From assembly GCA_030840335.1 (NCBI GenBank), contig JAUZFR010000108.1, positions 1 to 37,225 of the forward strand: a stretch of 37,225 nucleotides of DNA, given 5' to 3'. The notes beneath the pieces are model-generated. The model made no database searches, was not told the DNA's origin, and worked only from the letters and a program-made list of their open reading frames with translations. The stretch comes from Actinomycetota bacterium (GTDB lineage Bacteria; Actinomycetota; Actinomycetes; Actinomycetales; Microbacteriaceae). The translations under genes and the position numbers were made by a program. Below are positions 15,762-23,800 of this stretch, piece by piece (position 1 is the first letter of the stretch; each line of letters opens with the position of its first letter).

Positions 15762-16118
15762 ATAGACGACTTGAGTCGTCCAGGAGACCTGAAACCCGCC
15801 CGACCTTAGCGCAGACGGGCACGGTCAAACCGATTCCGGGCACGCAAAAGCTTGGCAGATTTCAACTACCGCACCCAGTGTACGTCATGGCGGTCGGCCA
15901 AAAAAGTTTCGAGACTCCGCGTCATAACGCATGCCACTCACGGTCTCTCTGGGTGAGCGAGGACCAACCAACTCGCGAGTAACCACATCTCCATCACGCA
16001 GATGGGCGTAGCGAAGCAGAGTTCCGGCCGAGTCGTTCGCTTCAATATCCCGAGTTGAGGGTCGACGCTGACCTTGCACTGCTTCCCACTCCGAAAAGGA
16101 TCAGGAAGGTATTCCGTC
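15762..16118. promoter_or_regulatory. Divergent intergenic region between tRNA-Trp and the surface protein gene
   Basis: About 350 bases without a gene. GACGACT-TG-AGTCGTC (15765-15780) is a perfect 16-bp palindrome just upstream of the tRNA and would form a hairpin in its precursor. TTTGACC on the minus strand near 15830 is a possible -35 for the tRNA operon, but I find no well-spaced -10. AGGAAGG at about 16103-16109 is the ribosome site of the surface protein gene. Confidence 0.45.
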
Positions 16119-18032
16119 GTGTTCATACAAGGCACGCCGCAGACTGGGCACGGAAGACGACGCGCCGAGCGAGCAGCACAGATTCCCATCAGAGCCGCGG
16201 CAATGACAGCGGCAATCGCGCTTGGAGCCGGGCTCGCGCTCGCAGCTCCGCTCGCGGCATCCGCAGACAGCACGCCAAACTCGTACGCGTTGGGGCAGTT
16301 TCTCTCCGGCAGCCTCCTCGGCACAAATCTCGACCGCATCGCCGCGCTCGAAGCGACAACCGCGAGCAACAACGGCTCCCAGTCGCGCCAGGTGTCGCGC
16401 GATCCGCTGGGCGTGAGCGCTCTTGGCACAACGGTCGTCAAGGAGCCATCAGGTAAACAGGTCAACCTCAGCGACGTCGTCAATGTCGGCGCCGTGAATC
16501 AGTACGCGCAGGCCGACAGCGATGGCAGTTCCGTCGCAGCCAGCGGTGCGGTCAGCAGCGACGGCGGAGTGGGGGCCGGGCCCGTCGATTCGGCGCCATC
16601 CGGTTCGGCCACGCTCGATCTGGATTCATTGCTCGGATCGCGGTTTGCCGGTGTGCTGTCGGATCTCAAGCTGCAGGCAGACGCCGCAGGCGCACAGGCC
16701 CGCGGCAAGCTGACCGTTGCTTCGGGCGACTACTCGCTCGCTGGTCTCAGGCTCACCTTCACGAGCCCCGCGATCGCGCACCTCTCCAGCCGGGTGTCCA
16801 GCGCTCTCGACCCGGTGGAAGGCGAGCTTGGTGACTTGAACGGATCGGATGGCGCGCTCGCGAACGCGGTCAACTCCGTCGTGAAGCGCATCAATCCGAT
16901 CCTCAACCTCGCCGGAGCGGGTGCATCCGTGCATGCCCAGGTGACCTCGGATCTCGATGCGGCGATCAAGCCACTTTTGACCGGCAGCTACGGCGACGGT
17001 GCCGTCTCGTTCAATTTGGACACGGGCGCCGTCTCGGTTGACCTCGCGCAGCTGCTCGGAGGCGACATCAGCAAGGAGCCGGTTGGCACAGAAGTGCTCT
17101 CCGACACCGTCGTCAACCAGGTTCTCAACGGAATTACGACAACCGTCGCGACCCTCGGCGACCAGATCCTGGCGAAAGCGCGCACGGCGCTCATGAAGGC
17201 GCGAGTGGATGTGGATGCGACGGTCGACGCGTCGACCCCGCAGTCATCCGGTACGGGCGACAACTGCGCCGACACGGGCTCAGGTTCCGGGCTCGGCGAC
17301 CTCGTGGGTGGAATTGTCGGCGGCCTGCCCTGCACATCGGCGAGCAAGGTGCTCCCCGACGTGAAAACCAGTCTGGATTTGCACCTGCACGGCACAGTCG
17401 GCCAGCTCGTGGACGGCACCGCCAGCCAGGCGAACGGCACGCTGAAGCTGCTGGGGGTTCCTACCTCGGTGAACGTCGGCAACATCGTCGACGGAGTTTC
17501 GAGCCAGCTCACGAATCACCTGCTCGACGGCAGCAGCGCCGTGAGCAAGCTGACCCGGTCGCTCGACACGAAGCTGGTCAAACCCGCGGTGACCGGGCTG
17601 GTCGGATCGAACGATTCCGTGAAGACCGCGCTCACCGACGCGCTTTCGGTCAAGCTCAACAACCAGGACATGACGCCAACAGGTACCGGCTCGATCTTTA
17701 CGGAGACGGCGCTTCGGGTCGGCGCACTGTCGGATGCCTCACCCGGCGGAGTTGCGACGCTGAACCTGGCGCAGGCATCCGTCGGTCCGAACGTGACTCG
17801 GGTGGTCGCGGCCGGCAGCCCCAGCGATCCGGGTCTCCCCGGAGACCCCGAAGCGCCCACCTTGTCCGGTAGCGGGAGCAATCCCGGCAGCGTCTCGGCG
17901 CCCATCCTTCCGGCCGCTTTCGCCACCATGGCATTTACGGGAGTCAGCGTCGCTTTGCTGGTTGCCATCATGCTCGCACTACTGGCAGCGGGAGCCTATC
18001 TGGTGCGGGAAGGTCGTCGCCGCCAGACCTGA
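16119..18032 (+). CDS. Secreted choice-of-anchor-G family surface protein
   Basis: Start GTG 16119 has AGGAAGG nine bases upstream. The 637-residue product has a long basic n-region (about 1-28), a hydrophobic signal segment (AAMTAAIALGAGLALAAPLAASA) with cleavage likely after ASA, and a body rich in Ser, Gly, Asp and Val. The opening SYALGQFLSGSLLGTNLDRIAALE and LDLDSLLGSRFAGVLSDLKLQ blocks are typical of actinobacterial choice-of-anchor-G proteins. The C-terminus has MAFTG, then a hydrophobic helix and REGRRRQT, the layout of a sortase signal (LAxTG-like), so it is probably linked to or anchored in the envelope. An ATG at 16074 is in frame but has no ribosome site. Confidence 0.82.
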   Translation: MFIQGTPQTGHGRRRAERAAQIPIRAAAMTAAIALGAGLALAAPLAASADSTPNSYALGQFLSGSLLGTNLDRIAALEATTASNNGSQSRQVSRDPLGVSALGTTVVKEPSGKQVNLSDVVNVGAVNQYAQADSDGSSVAASGAVSSDGGVGAGPVDSAPSGSATLDLDSLLGSRFAGVLSDLKLQADAAGAQARGKLTVASGDYSLAGLRLTFTSPAIAHLSSRVSSALDPVEGELGDLNGSDGALANAVNSVVKRINPILNLAGAGASVHAQVTSDLDAAIKPLLTGSYGDGAVSFNLDTGAVSVDLAQLLGGDISKEPVGTEVLSDTVVNQVLNGITTTVATLGDQILAKARTALMKARVDVDATVDASTPQSSGTGDNCADTGSGSGLGDLVGGIVGGLPCTSASKVLPDVKTSLDLHLHGTVGQLVDGTASQANGTLKLLGVPTSVNVGNIVDGVSSQLTNHLLDGSSAVSKLTRSLDTKLVKPAVTGLVGSNDSVKTALTDALSVKLNNQDMTPTGTGSIFTETALRVGALSDASPGGVATLNLAQASVGPNVTRVVAAGSPSDPGLPGDPEAPTLSGSGSNPGSVSAPILPAAFATMAFTGVSVALLVAIMLALLAAGAYLVREGRRRQT

Positions 18033-18037
18033 CGTAC

Positions 18038-18098
18038 CGCGAGTCCGGGGATTTAGTCCATCCCGGGGCTTGGGAAGGACGAAAACTCCGGACTCGCG
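18038..18098. repeat. GAGTCCGG hairpin repeat, copy 1
   Basis: CGCGAGTCCGG (18038-18048) pairs with CCGGACTCGCG (18088-18098), with GTCC/GGAC and CCC/GGG pairs further in. From CCCGGGGCTTGGGAAGGACG onward the element is identical to copy 2 at 19060-19118. The left arm here has drifted (ATTTAG instead of TTTTCG). It lies between the surface protein and the next gene. Confidence 0.88.
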
Positions 18099-18153
18099 GA
18101 CTGGTTGGGGATTACTTGAGCCGCGAGGCGGCCGGGGGCGCGAATCTGGGCGG

Positions 18154-19056
18154 GTGAAACCGCGCGTTCCGTTGCCCGCTCCGCTCGATTCTCAGCCGTT
18201 CATTACAGCAGAGGCCGCGGCGGCGGGACTTGGACGGGAACGGCTGAGAGGCAACGATCTTGAGCGACCGTTTCAGGGCGTGTACCTGACTGCGGGTGGT
18301 GAAACGGATGTTCAACGTCGCTGTTTCGCACTCACGAAACGGATCTCCCCCGAGGCGTTCTTTTGCACGATTACCGCGGCCCAGCTGATGTCGCTGCCAC
18401 TGCCGTGGCGGCACCAGCACTCCACGATCGTGCATGTCGCTGTCTTTGCGCCGAACGAGCCACCATCCGGGCGAGGCCTGCGAGGACACGAATTCGAACT
18501 CGACGAGACCGTGATCTGCACGTGGTCCGGTCTGCGCATTACGTCGCCAGAGGAGACCTGGTGCTCGCTCGGTTCGCACCTGTCGGTGCCGGAGCTCGTC
18601 GCGGCTGGCGACTATCTCATCCATTGGCGCTCTCCGCTCACGACGATCGACCGCCTGCGAGCACGCGTGAAGAAGTGGGCTGGACACCGCGGCGTGAAGA
18701 AGCTCCGGTTGGCCATCGCCCGCTTGAATGAGCGCTCCGAGTCACCGCAGGAATCCGTGCTTCGCGTGATAATCGTCGACGCAGGGATTCCCGGTCTGGC
18801 GGTGAATCATCCGATCCGCACGTCGGGTGGCTTCGACTACCGGGCCGACCTCGCGTTTCCCGATCGAAAGGTGATCATCGAATACCAAAGTGCGTTCCAC
18901 GAGACGCCCGAGAGTTTCCGCGCCGACATGACTCGCATCTCGCGACTGGAGGCCGATGGCTGGAAGGTCATCCAGGTCAATCGAGACGACCTCAGGACAC
19001 CGCTGGAGCTTGTCTCAAGAATCCGCCACGTGCTGGCCACCCGCCCCCACTTCTGA
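18154..19056 (+). CDS. AbiEi-antitoxin-like / DUF559 (Vsr-fold) protein
   Basis: Start GTG 18154 gives 300 residues. The N-terminal third (PFITAEAAAAGLGRERLRG, LERPFQGVYLT) resembles the winged-helix domain of AbiEi-type proteins, and RISPEAFFCTITAAQLMSLPLP fits the same group. The C-terminal 90 residues look like a DUF559/very-short-patch-repair nuclease fold: GFDYRADLAFPDRKVIIEYQS with a catalytic-type Asp and Glu, then RISRLEADGWKVIQVNRDDL. Such proteins are abundant in Microbacteriaceae and their role is not settled; a nuclease or an orphan antitoxin are both possible. No AbiEii toxin gene is next to it. Both sides carry copies of the same hairpin repeat. Confidence 0.78.
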   Translation: MKPRVPLPAPLDSQPFITAEAAAAGLGRERLRGNDLERPFQGVYLTAGGETDVQRRCFALTKRISPEAFFCTITAAQLMSLPLPWRHQHSTIVHVAVFAPNEPPSGRGLRGHEFELDETVICTWSGLRITSPEETWCSLGSHLSVPELVAAGDYLIHWRSPLTTIDRLRARVKKWAGHRGVKKLRLAIARLNERSESPQESVLRVIIVDAGIPGLAVNHPIRTSGGFDYRADLAFPDRKVIIEYQSAFHETPESFRADMTRISRLEADGWKVIQVNRDDLRTPLELVSRIRHVLATRPHF

Positions 19057-19059
19057 TGC

Positions 19060-19118
19060 CGAGTCCGGGGTTTTCGTCCTGCCCGGGGCTTGGGAAGGAC
19101 GAAAACTCCGGACTCGCG
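19060..19118. repeat. GAGTCCGG hairpin repeat, copy 2
   Basis: CGAGTCCGGGGTTTTCGTCC (19060-19079) pairs along its full 20 bases with the arm at 19097-19116, with a single G-T wobble. It lies between two converging genes, where it could serve as a two-way terminator. This is the better-preserved copy of the pair flanking the DUF559 gene. Confidence 0.88.
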
Positions 19119-19134
19119 TGAAGGGGGCAAGGGG

Positions 19135-19782
19135 CTAGAGGAGCTTGCGCTCCAGCGCCCAGGCCGTCAGCTCGTGGCGCGACGAGAGCTGCAGCTTGCG
19201 GAGCACCGCCGACACGTGGGTCTCGACGGTCTTGACCGAGATGAAGAGTTCGGATGCGACCTCCTTGTACGAGAACCCGCGAGCGATGAGGCGCATCACC
19301 TCCTGCTCCCGCGCAGACAGTCGGTCGAGTTCCTCGCTCGTTTCCGCGCGCTCTCCGGCGGCCGCACCGAACGCATCCAGCACGAAGCCCGCGAGGCGCG
19401 GTGAGAAAACGGCGTCTCCCCCCGCAACCGCGGTCACGGCGGCACTGACCTCCGCCCCGGAATTGCCCTTGGTGATGTATCCCCGAGCCCCGGCGCGGAT
19501 GACGCCAACCACATCCTCCGCGGAGTCCGAGACGCTCAGGGCGAGGAATCGCACGCGGTCGAGCAGGGTTCCGCTCCGTCGGATGACCTCGGCTCCGCCA
19601 CCGCCCGCGCCGCCGGGAAGGTGCACGTCCAGCAGTACAACTTCGGGGATCGTGGCGGCAATGAGCTCGACCGCGTCGTCGACCCCCGCGGCTTCGCCAA
19701 CCACTTCGAGCGACTCGTCGAGGTCAGCGCGCAGTCCCGAACGGAAGATCGAGTGATCGTCGACGATGAGCACCCTAATCAC
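19135..19782 (-). CDS. NarL/LuxR-type response regulator (LiaR-like)
   Basis: The start is GTG 19782, with GGAGG six bases upstream; this gives MIRVLIVDDH, the usual opening. A longer frame exists, but its N-terminus is only the tail of the kinase gene read in another phase. The 215-residue protein has a receiver domain with phospho-acceptor Asp52 in VVLLDVHLPGG and Lys in YITKGNSG. A LuxR helix-turn-helix follows, with LSAREQEVMRLIARGFSYKE and SVKTVETHVSAVLRKL. It overlaps the kinase gene by eight bases. It should control the envelope stress genes encoded divergently. Confidence 0.95.
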   Translation of the reverse strand: MIRVLIVDDHSIFRSGLRADLDESLEVVGEAAGVDDAVELIAATIPEVVLLDVHLPGGAGGGGAEVIRRSGTLLDRVRFLALSVSDSAEDVVGVIRAGARGYITKGNSGAEVSAAVTAVAGGDAVFSPRLAGFVLDAFGAAAGERAETSEELDRLSAREQEVMRLIARGFSYKEVASELFISVKTVETHVSAVLRKLQLSSRHELTAWALERKLL

Positions 19783-20935
19783 GGGCAACCTCCAGGTGCA
19801 GGTGGACTTCGGTTCCGGATGCGATGCCTGGCCGCACCGTCGCGGTGCCACCAGCGCGAGTCATCCGTCCGATGATGGATTCGCGGATGCCGAGCCGATC
19901 GTCCGGAAGCGCGCTCAGGTCGAGGCCCGGCCCACGATCGCGGATGAAGACATCGATCGCACCGGCCGAAGTCTCGAGGTAGACGGAGACCTCCCCGCCC
20001 GCGTGGCGAGCGGCATTCAACATCGCCTCCCGCGCGGCTCCCACCAGCGACGGGTCGGCTGGCTCGATGGGAGCACCGGCCGACACCACCTCGATTCGCA
20101 CGGCGTAGTCGAGTTCGATTGCAGCGGCCACAGTGCGCAACTCGGTAGCGAGATCGCCGGCTGGCGGCTGGTCGTCGGCGAACAGCCAGTCCCGCAACTC
20201 GCGCTCCTGCGCCCGCGCGATGCGCGCAACCTCACTGGATGCTCCAGCGCGGTTCTGGATGAGCGCCAGCGTCTGAAGCACAGAGTCGTGAAGGTGAGCC
20301 GCGATCTCTGCCCGCTGCTCATCGCGAACACGTGCCGATCGCTCCGTCATGAGATCGGCCCACAGGCTGACGACACGAGGAGTGACGAGCACTGCACCGC
20401 CGAGGACGATGGCGACGAGGCCGAGCACGGCGTTCAGCGCGGTGGGACGGGACAACAGAACCGCGATCCCCGCGATCAGAAGCGATGCAACCGCGCCAAT
20501 CCGAACGACGTATGTATAGCGCGTCGTGCGCGCGGGGTCGCCGCGATCGAGAGCGAGGCTCCAGGCAACAGCGGCACCGCCCGAAAGCATCGCGGCAACC
20601 AGGCAGAAGTTCACGACGTCATCGTTGGAGCCAGAGATCGCCACGACCAACGCAAGGTCGACCACACCGGCGAGCCCGAGCAGAATCGCGGCAGCTGGCA
20701 CCCGTCGAGTGATCGGCGATCCGGCCGTGCTCGCTGGCTCGGGTTCAACGGGGACGAACGCCCACAGCCATAGGTAGAACAGCGCGCCCATGCCGCCCGC
20801 AAAGACCAGGCAGACAAATGCAATGCGCACGACGCCGACCGGCCAGCGAAGGTGGTCGGCGAGCGCAGCCGCGACGCCCGCGAGCACAACGGCGCGCGGG
20901 CGCACGAGTGGCGGCCGGAGCATCGTCGAGGTCAT
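19775..20935 (-). CDS. PspC-domain sensor histidine kinase (LiaS-like)
   Basis: The 386-residue kinase starts with a PspC domain (about residues 15-62, VLAGVAAALADHLRWPVGVVRIAFVCL) and has several more membrane helices up to about 205. The HisKA_3 dimerisation block contains the phospho-acceptor His in AHLHDSVLQTLALIQ. The ATPase part has VGAAREAMLNAARHAGG and IRDRGPGLDLSALPDDRLGIRESI. There is no large outer sensor domain, so it probably senses the membrane itself or a partner protein. The divergently transcribed gene encodes a PspC/LiaF-like protein, the likely partner. The regulator gene follows with an eight-base overlap. Confidence 0.95.
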   Translation of the reverse strand: MTSTMLRPPLVRPRAVVLAGVAAALADHLRWPVGVVRIAFVCLVFAGGMGALFYLWLWAFVPVEPEPASTAGSPITRRVPAAAILLGLAGVVDLALVVAISGSNDDVVNFCLVAAMLSGGAAVAWSLALDRGDPARTTRYTYVVRIGAVASLLIAGIAVLLSRPTALNAVLGLVAIVLGGAVLVTPRVVSLWADLMTERSARVRDEQRAEIAAHLHDSVLQTLALIQNRAGASSEVARIARAQERELRDWLFADDQPPAGDLATELRTVAAAIELDYAVRIEVVSAGAPIEPADPSLVGAAREAMLNAARHAGGEVSVYLETSAGAIDVFIRDRGPGLDLSALPDDRLGIRESIIGRMTRAGGTATVRPGIASGTEVHLHLEVARD

Positions 20936-21048
20936 CCCCCGATCAAACCAGACATGGCGGCCCAGTTCACCGATGGAGGAAAAGAATCAGGGTCCGCTCC
21001 GGGTCATCCCTTATGGCACGGCGCGGCCGCACACGCCACGATCGAGTC

Positions 21049-22605
21049 ATGCCAAAGCAAACACCACCGAAAACGGATGCCGACGAAACGCCAGAGCCCC
21101 CGGCATCCGACGGTCCCACCTCCGACGGCCGCACCTCCGACTCGACAACTCCACCGCCCACCTCGGCCGCCGCGTCGGGCAACCGATTCTTTTCCTGGCT
21201 CCGGTCCATCGGGATCACCCGACAGCCCGGGTGGATCGGCGGCGTGGCGGTCGGGATCGCGGACCGCCTGGGGATCGATCCGCTCATTGTGCGCGGCATC
21301 CTCATCGTCGTCGCCATCGTCGGCGCACCCGCAACGCTGCTGTACGCGATCGCCTGGCTGCTGCTGCCGGATGCGAAGGGCAAGATCCACCTCGAGGAGC
21401 TGATCCGCGGCCGGTTCGATACCCCCATGATTGGCATCGCGGTACTCTTCGCGATCTCACTGCTACCGGTTCCGCAGGGCATCTGGTCGCTCGGAGCGGC
21501 GTACTGGGGCCAGCCATACTGGGGTGACTCTCTTGGCCGCGCTGTCTGGACGCTTGTCGTCATCGGCCTTCTCATCTGGCTGGTCGTCTGGTTCGTGCGT
21601 CGAGGAGAGCGAAACTCGGGCAGCACGACATCCTCCCCCGCGACGACGGATGATCGCCCCGACACCATCCCGCAGCCGTCGACACCCCCGCCCGCCTCGA
21701 CCGACGAGACGGCCACCCCGACGGCGCCCGTCGCTCCCCCGGCCCCACCGTCGGATGCGACGACTGAGCAACTCACCGCCTGGCGCGAGCAGCAGGCGCT
21801 CTGGAAGACGCAGTACGACGGCTACCGCCAGCAGCAGGCCGCCGAGAAGTACGCCGCGAGTCGCGCAGCGAATGCTCGGGCACGGGAGGAACGGATGGTG
21901 CGCACGGCCGCGTATCGAGCCGTGCGCGAGCGCTCCCGGTCGAACCCGCTCTACTCCGCGGTGCTGATCGGCGTCGCGCTGGTCGCGGGTGCGCTCACCG
22001 CCCTTGCCGTGAGCAACGGCGAACCGGGAGCTCTCGACATCCTTGTCGGAATCGGCGTCGCGATCGGCGTACTCGGCGTTGGGATCGTCATCAACGGCAT
22101 CAGGGGCAGGCGAAGCGGTGGCGCGTCGGGCGTCGCGATCCTCCTGCTGGTGCCGCTCGTGTTCGCGGGGGTATTCCCCCAGAGCACGAACCTGCACTAC
22201 TCGGGCGACTGGCGTCTCGCGCCAGTCGAGTCGAGCGGTTCGCACAGCCAGGCGTTCGTCCAGGGATTCGGCGATGTAACGATCGACCTTCGCAACTTCC
22301 TCGATGACCCCGACCAGCAGGGGCTAACTGACGGGGCGGTCCAGGTCTACGTCGCCTCCGGAAACGTCACCGTACTCATGCCCGCGCTGGCCGACGACTT
22401 CCATGGCGGCTTCTGGCTGCACACCTCGCGGGGCACCATCACAACCGACACCGGCGTCCATCTCACTGGCAACCACGACAACTCCTGGGGGACAGCGTGG
22501 TCATCGCCGAGCGGGACGGTCGCCCAGGAACTCGACGTACAGGTGCGCTCACTCTCGGGCAACATCACCATCATTCATGAATCATCGAACGGAGTAGCCC
22601 AATGA
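21049..22605 (+). CDS. PspC and LiaF-like C-terminal domain membrane protein
   Basis: From ATG 21049 the protein has 518 residues. A Pro/Thr-rich tail (about 1-40) is followed by a PspC domain (about 55-105, GGVAVGIADRLGIDPLIVRGILIVVAIVG) and more helices, a Pro-rich linker, a charged helical stretch rich in Ala, Arg and Gln, and further membrane helices. The outer C-terminal 120 residues contain a LiaF-type domain: FGDVTIDLRNFL, VQVYVASGNVTVLMPAL and a beta-rich end. LiaF-type proteins hold the LiaS kinase inactive, so this is the likely inhibitor or sensor partner of the divergent PspC kinase. ATG 21013 is also in frame. The next gene overlaps its stop by four bases. Confidence 0.88.
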   Translation: MPKQTPPKTDADETPEPPASDGPTSDGRTSDSTTPPPTSAAASGNRFFSWLRSIGITRQPGWIGGVAVGIADRLGIDPLIVRGILIVVAIVGAPATLLYAIAWLLLPDAKGKIHLEELIRGRFDTPMIGIAVLFAISLLPVPQGIWSLGAAYWGQPYWGDSLGRAVWTLVVIGLLIWLVVWFVRRGERNSGSTTSSPATTDDRPDTIPQPSTPPPASTDETATPTAPVAPPAPPSDATTEQLTAWREQQALWKTQYDGYRQQQAAEKYAASRAANARAREERMVRTAAYRAVRERSRSNPLYSAVLIGVALVAGALTALAVSNGEPGALDILVGIGVAIGVLGVGIVINGIRGRRSGGASGVAILLLVPLVFAGVFPQSTNLHYSGDWRLAPVESSGSHSQAFVQGFGDVTIDLRNFLDDPDQQGLTDGAVQVYVASGNVTVLMPALADDFHGGFWLHTSRGTITTDTGVHLTGNHDNSWGTAWSSPSGTVAQELDVQVRSLSGNITIIHESSNGVAQ

Positions 22606-22859
22606 GCGACCAAACCCCCACCCCCGTTCGCCACTCGACACCAGCCCGAGCCGGCACGATCGTCTGGGGCACCATCCTGATCGTGGTCGCCGTGTACAGC
22701 GTGCTCACGACGACCCTCGGCTTCAGTGCGACAACCCCGTCAGCAGTCGTGTGGATCGTTGTCGGGCTCGGCGCCCTGCTCATCGTGGTCGCACTCGTCG
22801 TCGCGATTGTGCGAGCTGCGCGGAATGGCCGTTCAACGGAGCACCATTCGATCGACTGA
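22602..22859 (+). CDS. Small two-helix membrane protein
   Basis: The 85-residue protein has a polar N-terminus (SDQTPTPVRHSTPARAG), two hydrophobic helices (about 18-37 and 48-70) and a short basic tail ending EHHSID. Its ATG overlaps the stop of the PspC/LiaF-like gene (ATGA), so it belongs to the same operon. I do not recognise a family. A small accessory role in the envelope stress module is inferred from position alone. Confidence 0.85.
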   Translation: MSDQTPTPVRHSTPARAGTIVWGTILIVVAVYSVLTTTLGFSATTPSAVVWIVVGLGALLIVVALVVAIVRAARNGRSTEHHSID

Positions 22860-22874
22860 TCCACCAGTCATCCG

Positions 22875-22891
22875 ATGCAACGCTGTTGCAT
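22875..22891. promoter_or_regulatory. 17-bp palindrome upstream of the ABC exporter
   Basis: ATGCAAC (22875-22881) and GTTGCAT (22885-22891) are perfect inverted repeats around GCT, followed by another GCAAC at 22899-22903. It lies in the 59-base gap before the ATPase gene start at 22919. This has the look of an operator for a dimeric repressor, but no candidate regulator gene is adjacent. Confidence 0.5.
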
Positions 22892-22918
22892 TGGCGGCGC
22901 AACGGCCACCATGGAGTC

Positions 22919-23800
22919 ATGACAGATTCTGAAGCAGTCGTGTCGGTGCGCGACCTTCGCAAAACCTACGGATCGTTCAGCGCCCTCGACGGCGTGAGCT
23001 TCGACATCCAGCGGGGCGAGACCTTCGCGCTGCTGGGCCCCAACGGAGCGGGCAAGAGCACGACGATCGAGATCCTCGAGGGGTATCGCAACCGCACGAG
23101 CGGCGAAGCCAGCGTGCTCGGCATCGACCCGCACAAGGGCGACCTGCTGTGGAAGTCCCGGCTCGGCATCGTGCTGCAGAGCACGGGCGAGTCGGGCAAC
23201 CTGACGGTGCACGAGCAACTCAGCCACTTCGCCGGGTTCTACGAGAACTCGCGAAATGTGGATGACGTGATCGCAGCCGTCGGCCTGCAGGAGAAGAGCA
23301 AGACCCGCATCGGCAAGCTTTCCGGTGGACAACGTCGGCGGGTGGATGTCGCCCTCGGCATCATCGGACGCCCCGAGTTGCTCTTTCTTGACGAGCCGAC
23401 CACCGGATTCGACCCCGAGGCCCGGCGCAGTTTCTGGGACCTGGTGCGCGTGCTCAAGAGCGAGGGCACCACCATCCTTCTCACCACTCATTACCTGGAT
23501 GAGGCCGCCCAGCTCAGCGACCGCGCCGGCGTCATCGCCGGAGGCCGACTCATCGACATCGGCACCATCGACGAGATCGGCGGAGCCGAAGCGCGCGTCC
23601 CCATTGTGCGATGGCACGATGCGACCGGTGTCCAGGAGCGGCGAACGCACGAGCCCGGTGCGGTAGTCGCCGACCTCATGAGGTCGGGAGTCGAACCGGA
23701 CGGCCTCGAAATTGTCCGCCCCAGCCTCGAGGATGTCTACCTCGAGCTCGTCGCAGCCAACTCACCCAGTTCAATCGAATCCCTGGAGCCGTCACTATGA
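22919..23800 (+). CDS. ABC exporter ATP-binding protein (daunorubicin-resistance type)
   Basis: ATG 22919 gives 293 residues with a full nucleotide-binding domain: Walker A GPNGAGKSTT, Q loop LGIVLQSTGE, signature KLSGGQRRRVDVALG, Walker B LLFLDEPTTGFDPEARR and the switch His in LLTTHYLDEA. The extra C-terminal 70 residues, with SLEDVYLELV at the end, are typical of DrrA/CcmA-type exporters. Such ATPases drive two-component exporters of drugs or lipids. The permease gene starts within its stop codon (ATGA), so they act together. Placement after the LiaFSR-like module suggests a link to envelope stress or antimicrobial resistance. Confidence 0.95.
   Translation: MTDSEAVVSVRDLRKTYGSFSALDGVSFDIQRGETFALLGPNGAGKSTTIEILEGYRNRTSGEASVLGIDPHKGDLLWKSRLGIVLQSTGESGNLTVHEQLSHFAGFYENSRNVDDVIAAVGLQEKSKTRIGKLSGGQRRRVDVALGIIGRPELLFLDEPTTGFDPEARRSFWDLVRVLKSEGTTILLTTHYLDEAAQLSDRAGVIAGGRLIDIGTIDEIGGAEARVPIVRWHDATGVQERRTHEPGAVVADLMRSGVEPDGLEIVRPSLEDVYLELVAANSPSSIESLEPSL

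Noticed and set aside
16074-16118. ATG 16074 as start of the surface protein
   Set aside because: No ribosome site; GTG 16119 has AGGAAGG at a good distance and gives a regular signal peptide.
18038-19118. CRISPR array or transposon ends
   Set aside because: Only two hairpin copies 1 kb apart in the same orientation, no spacers, no transposase and no target duplications.
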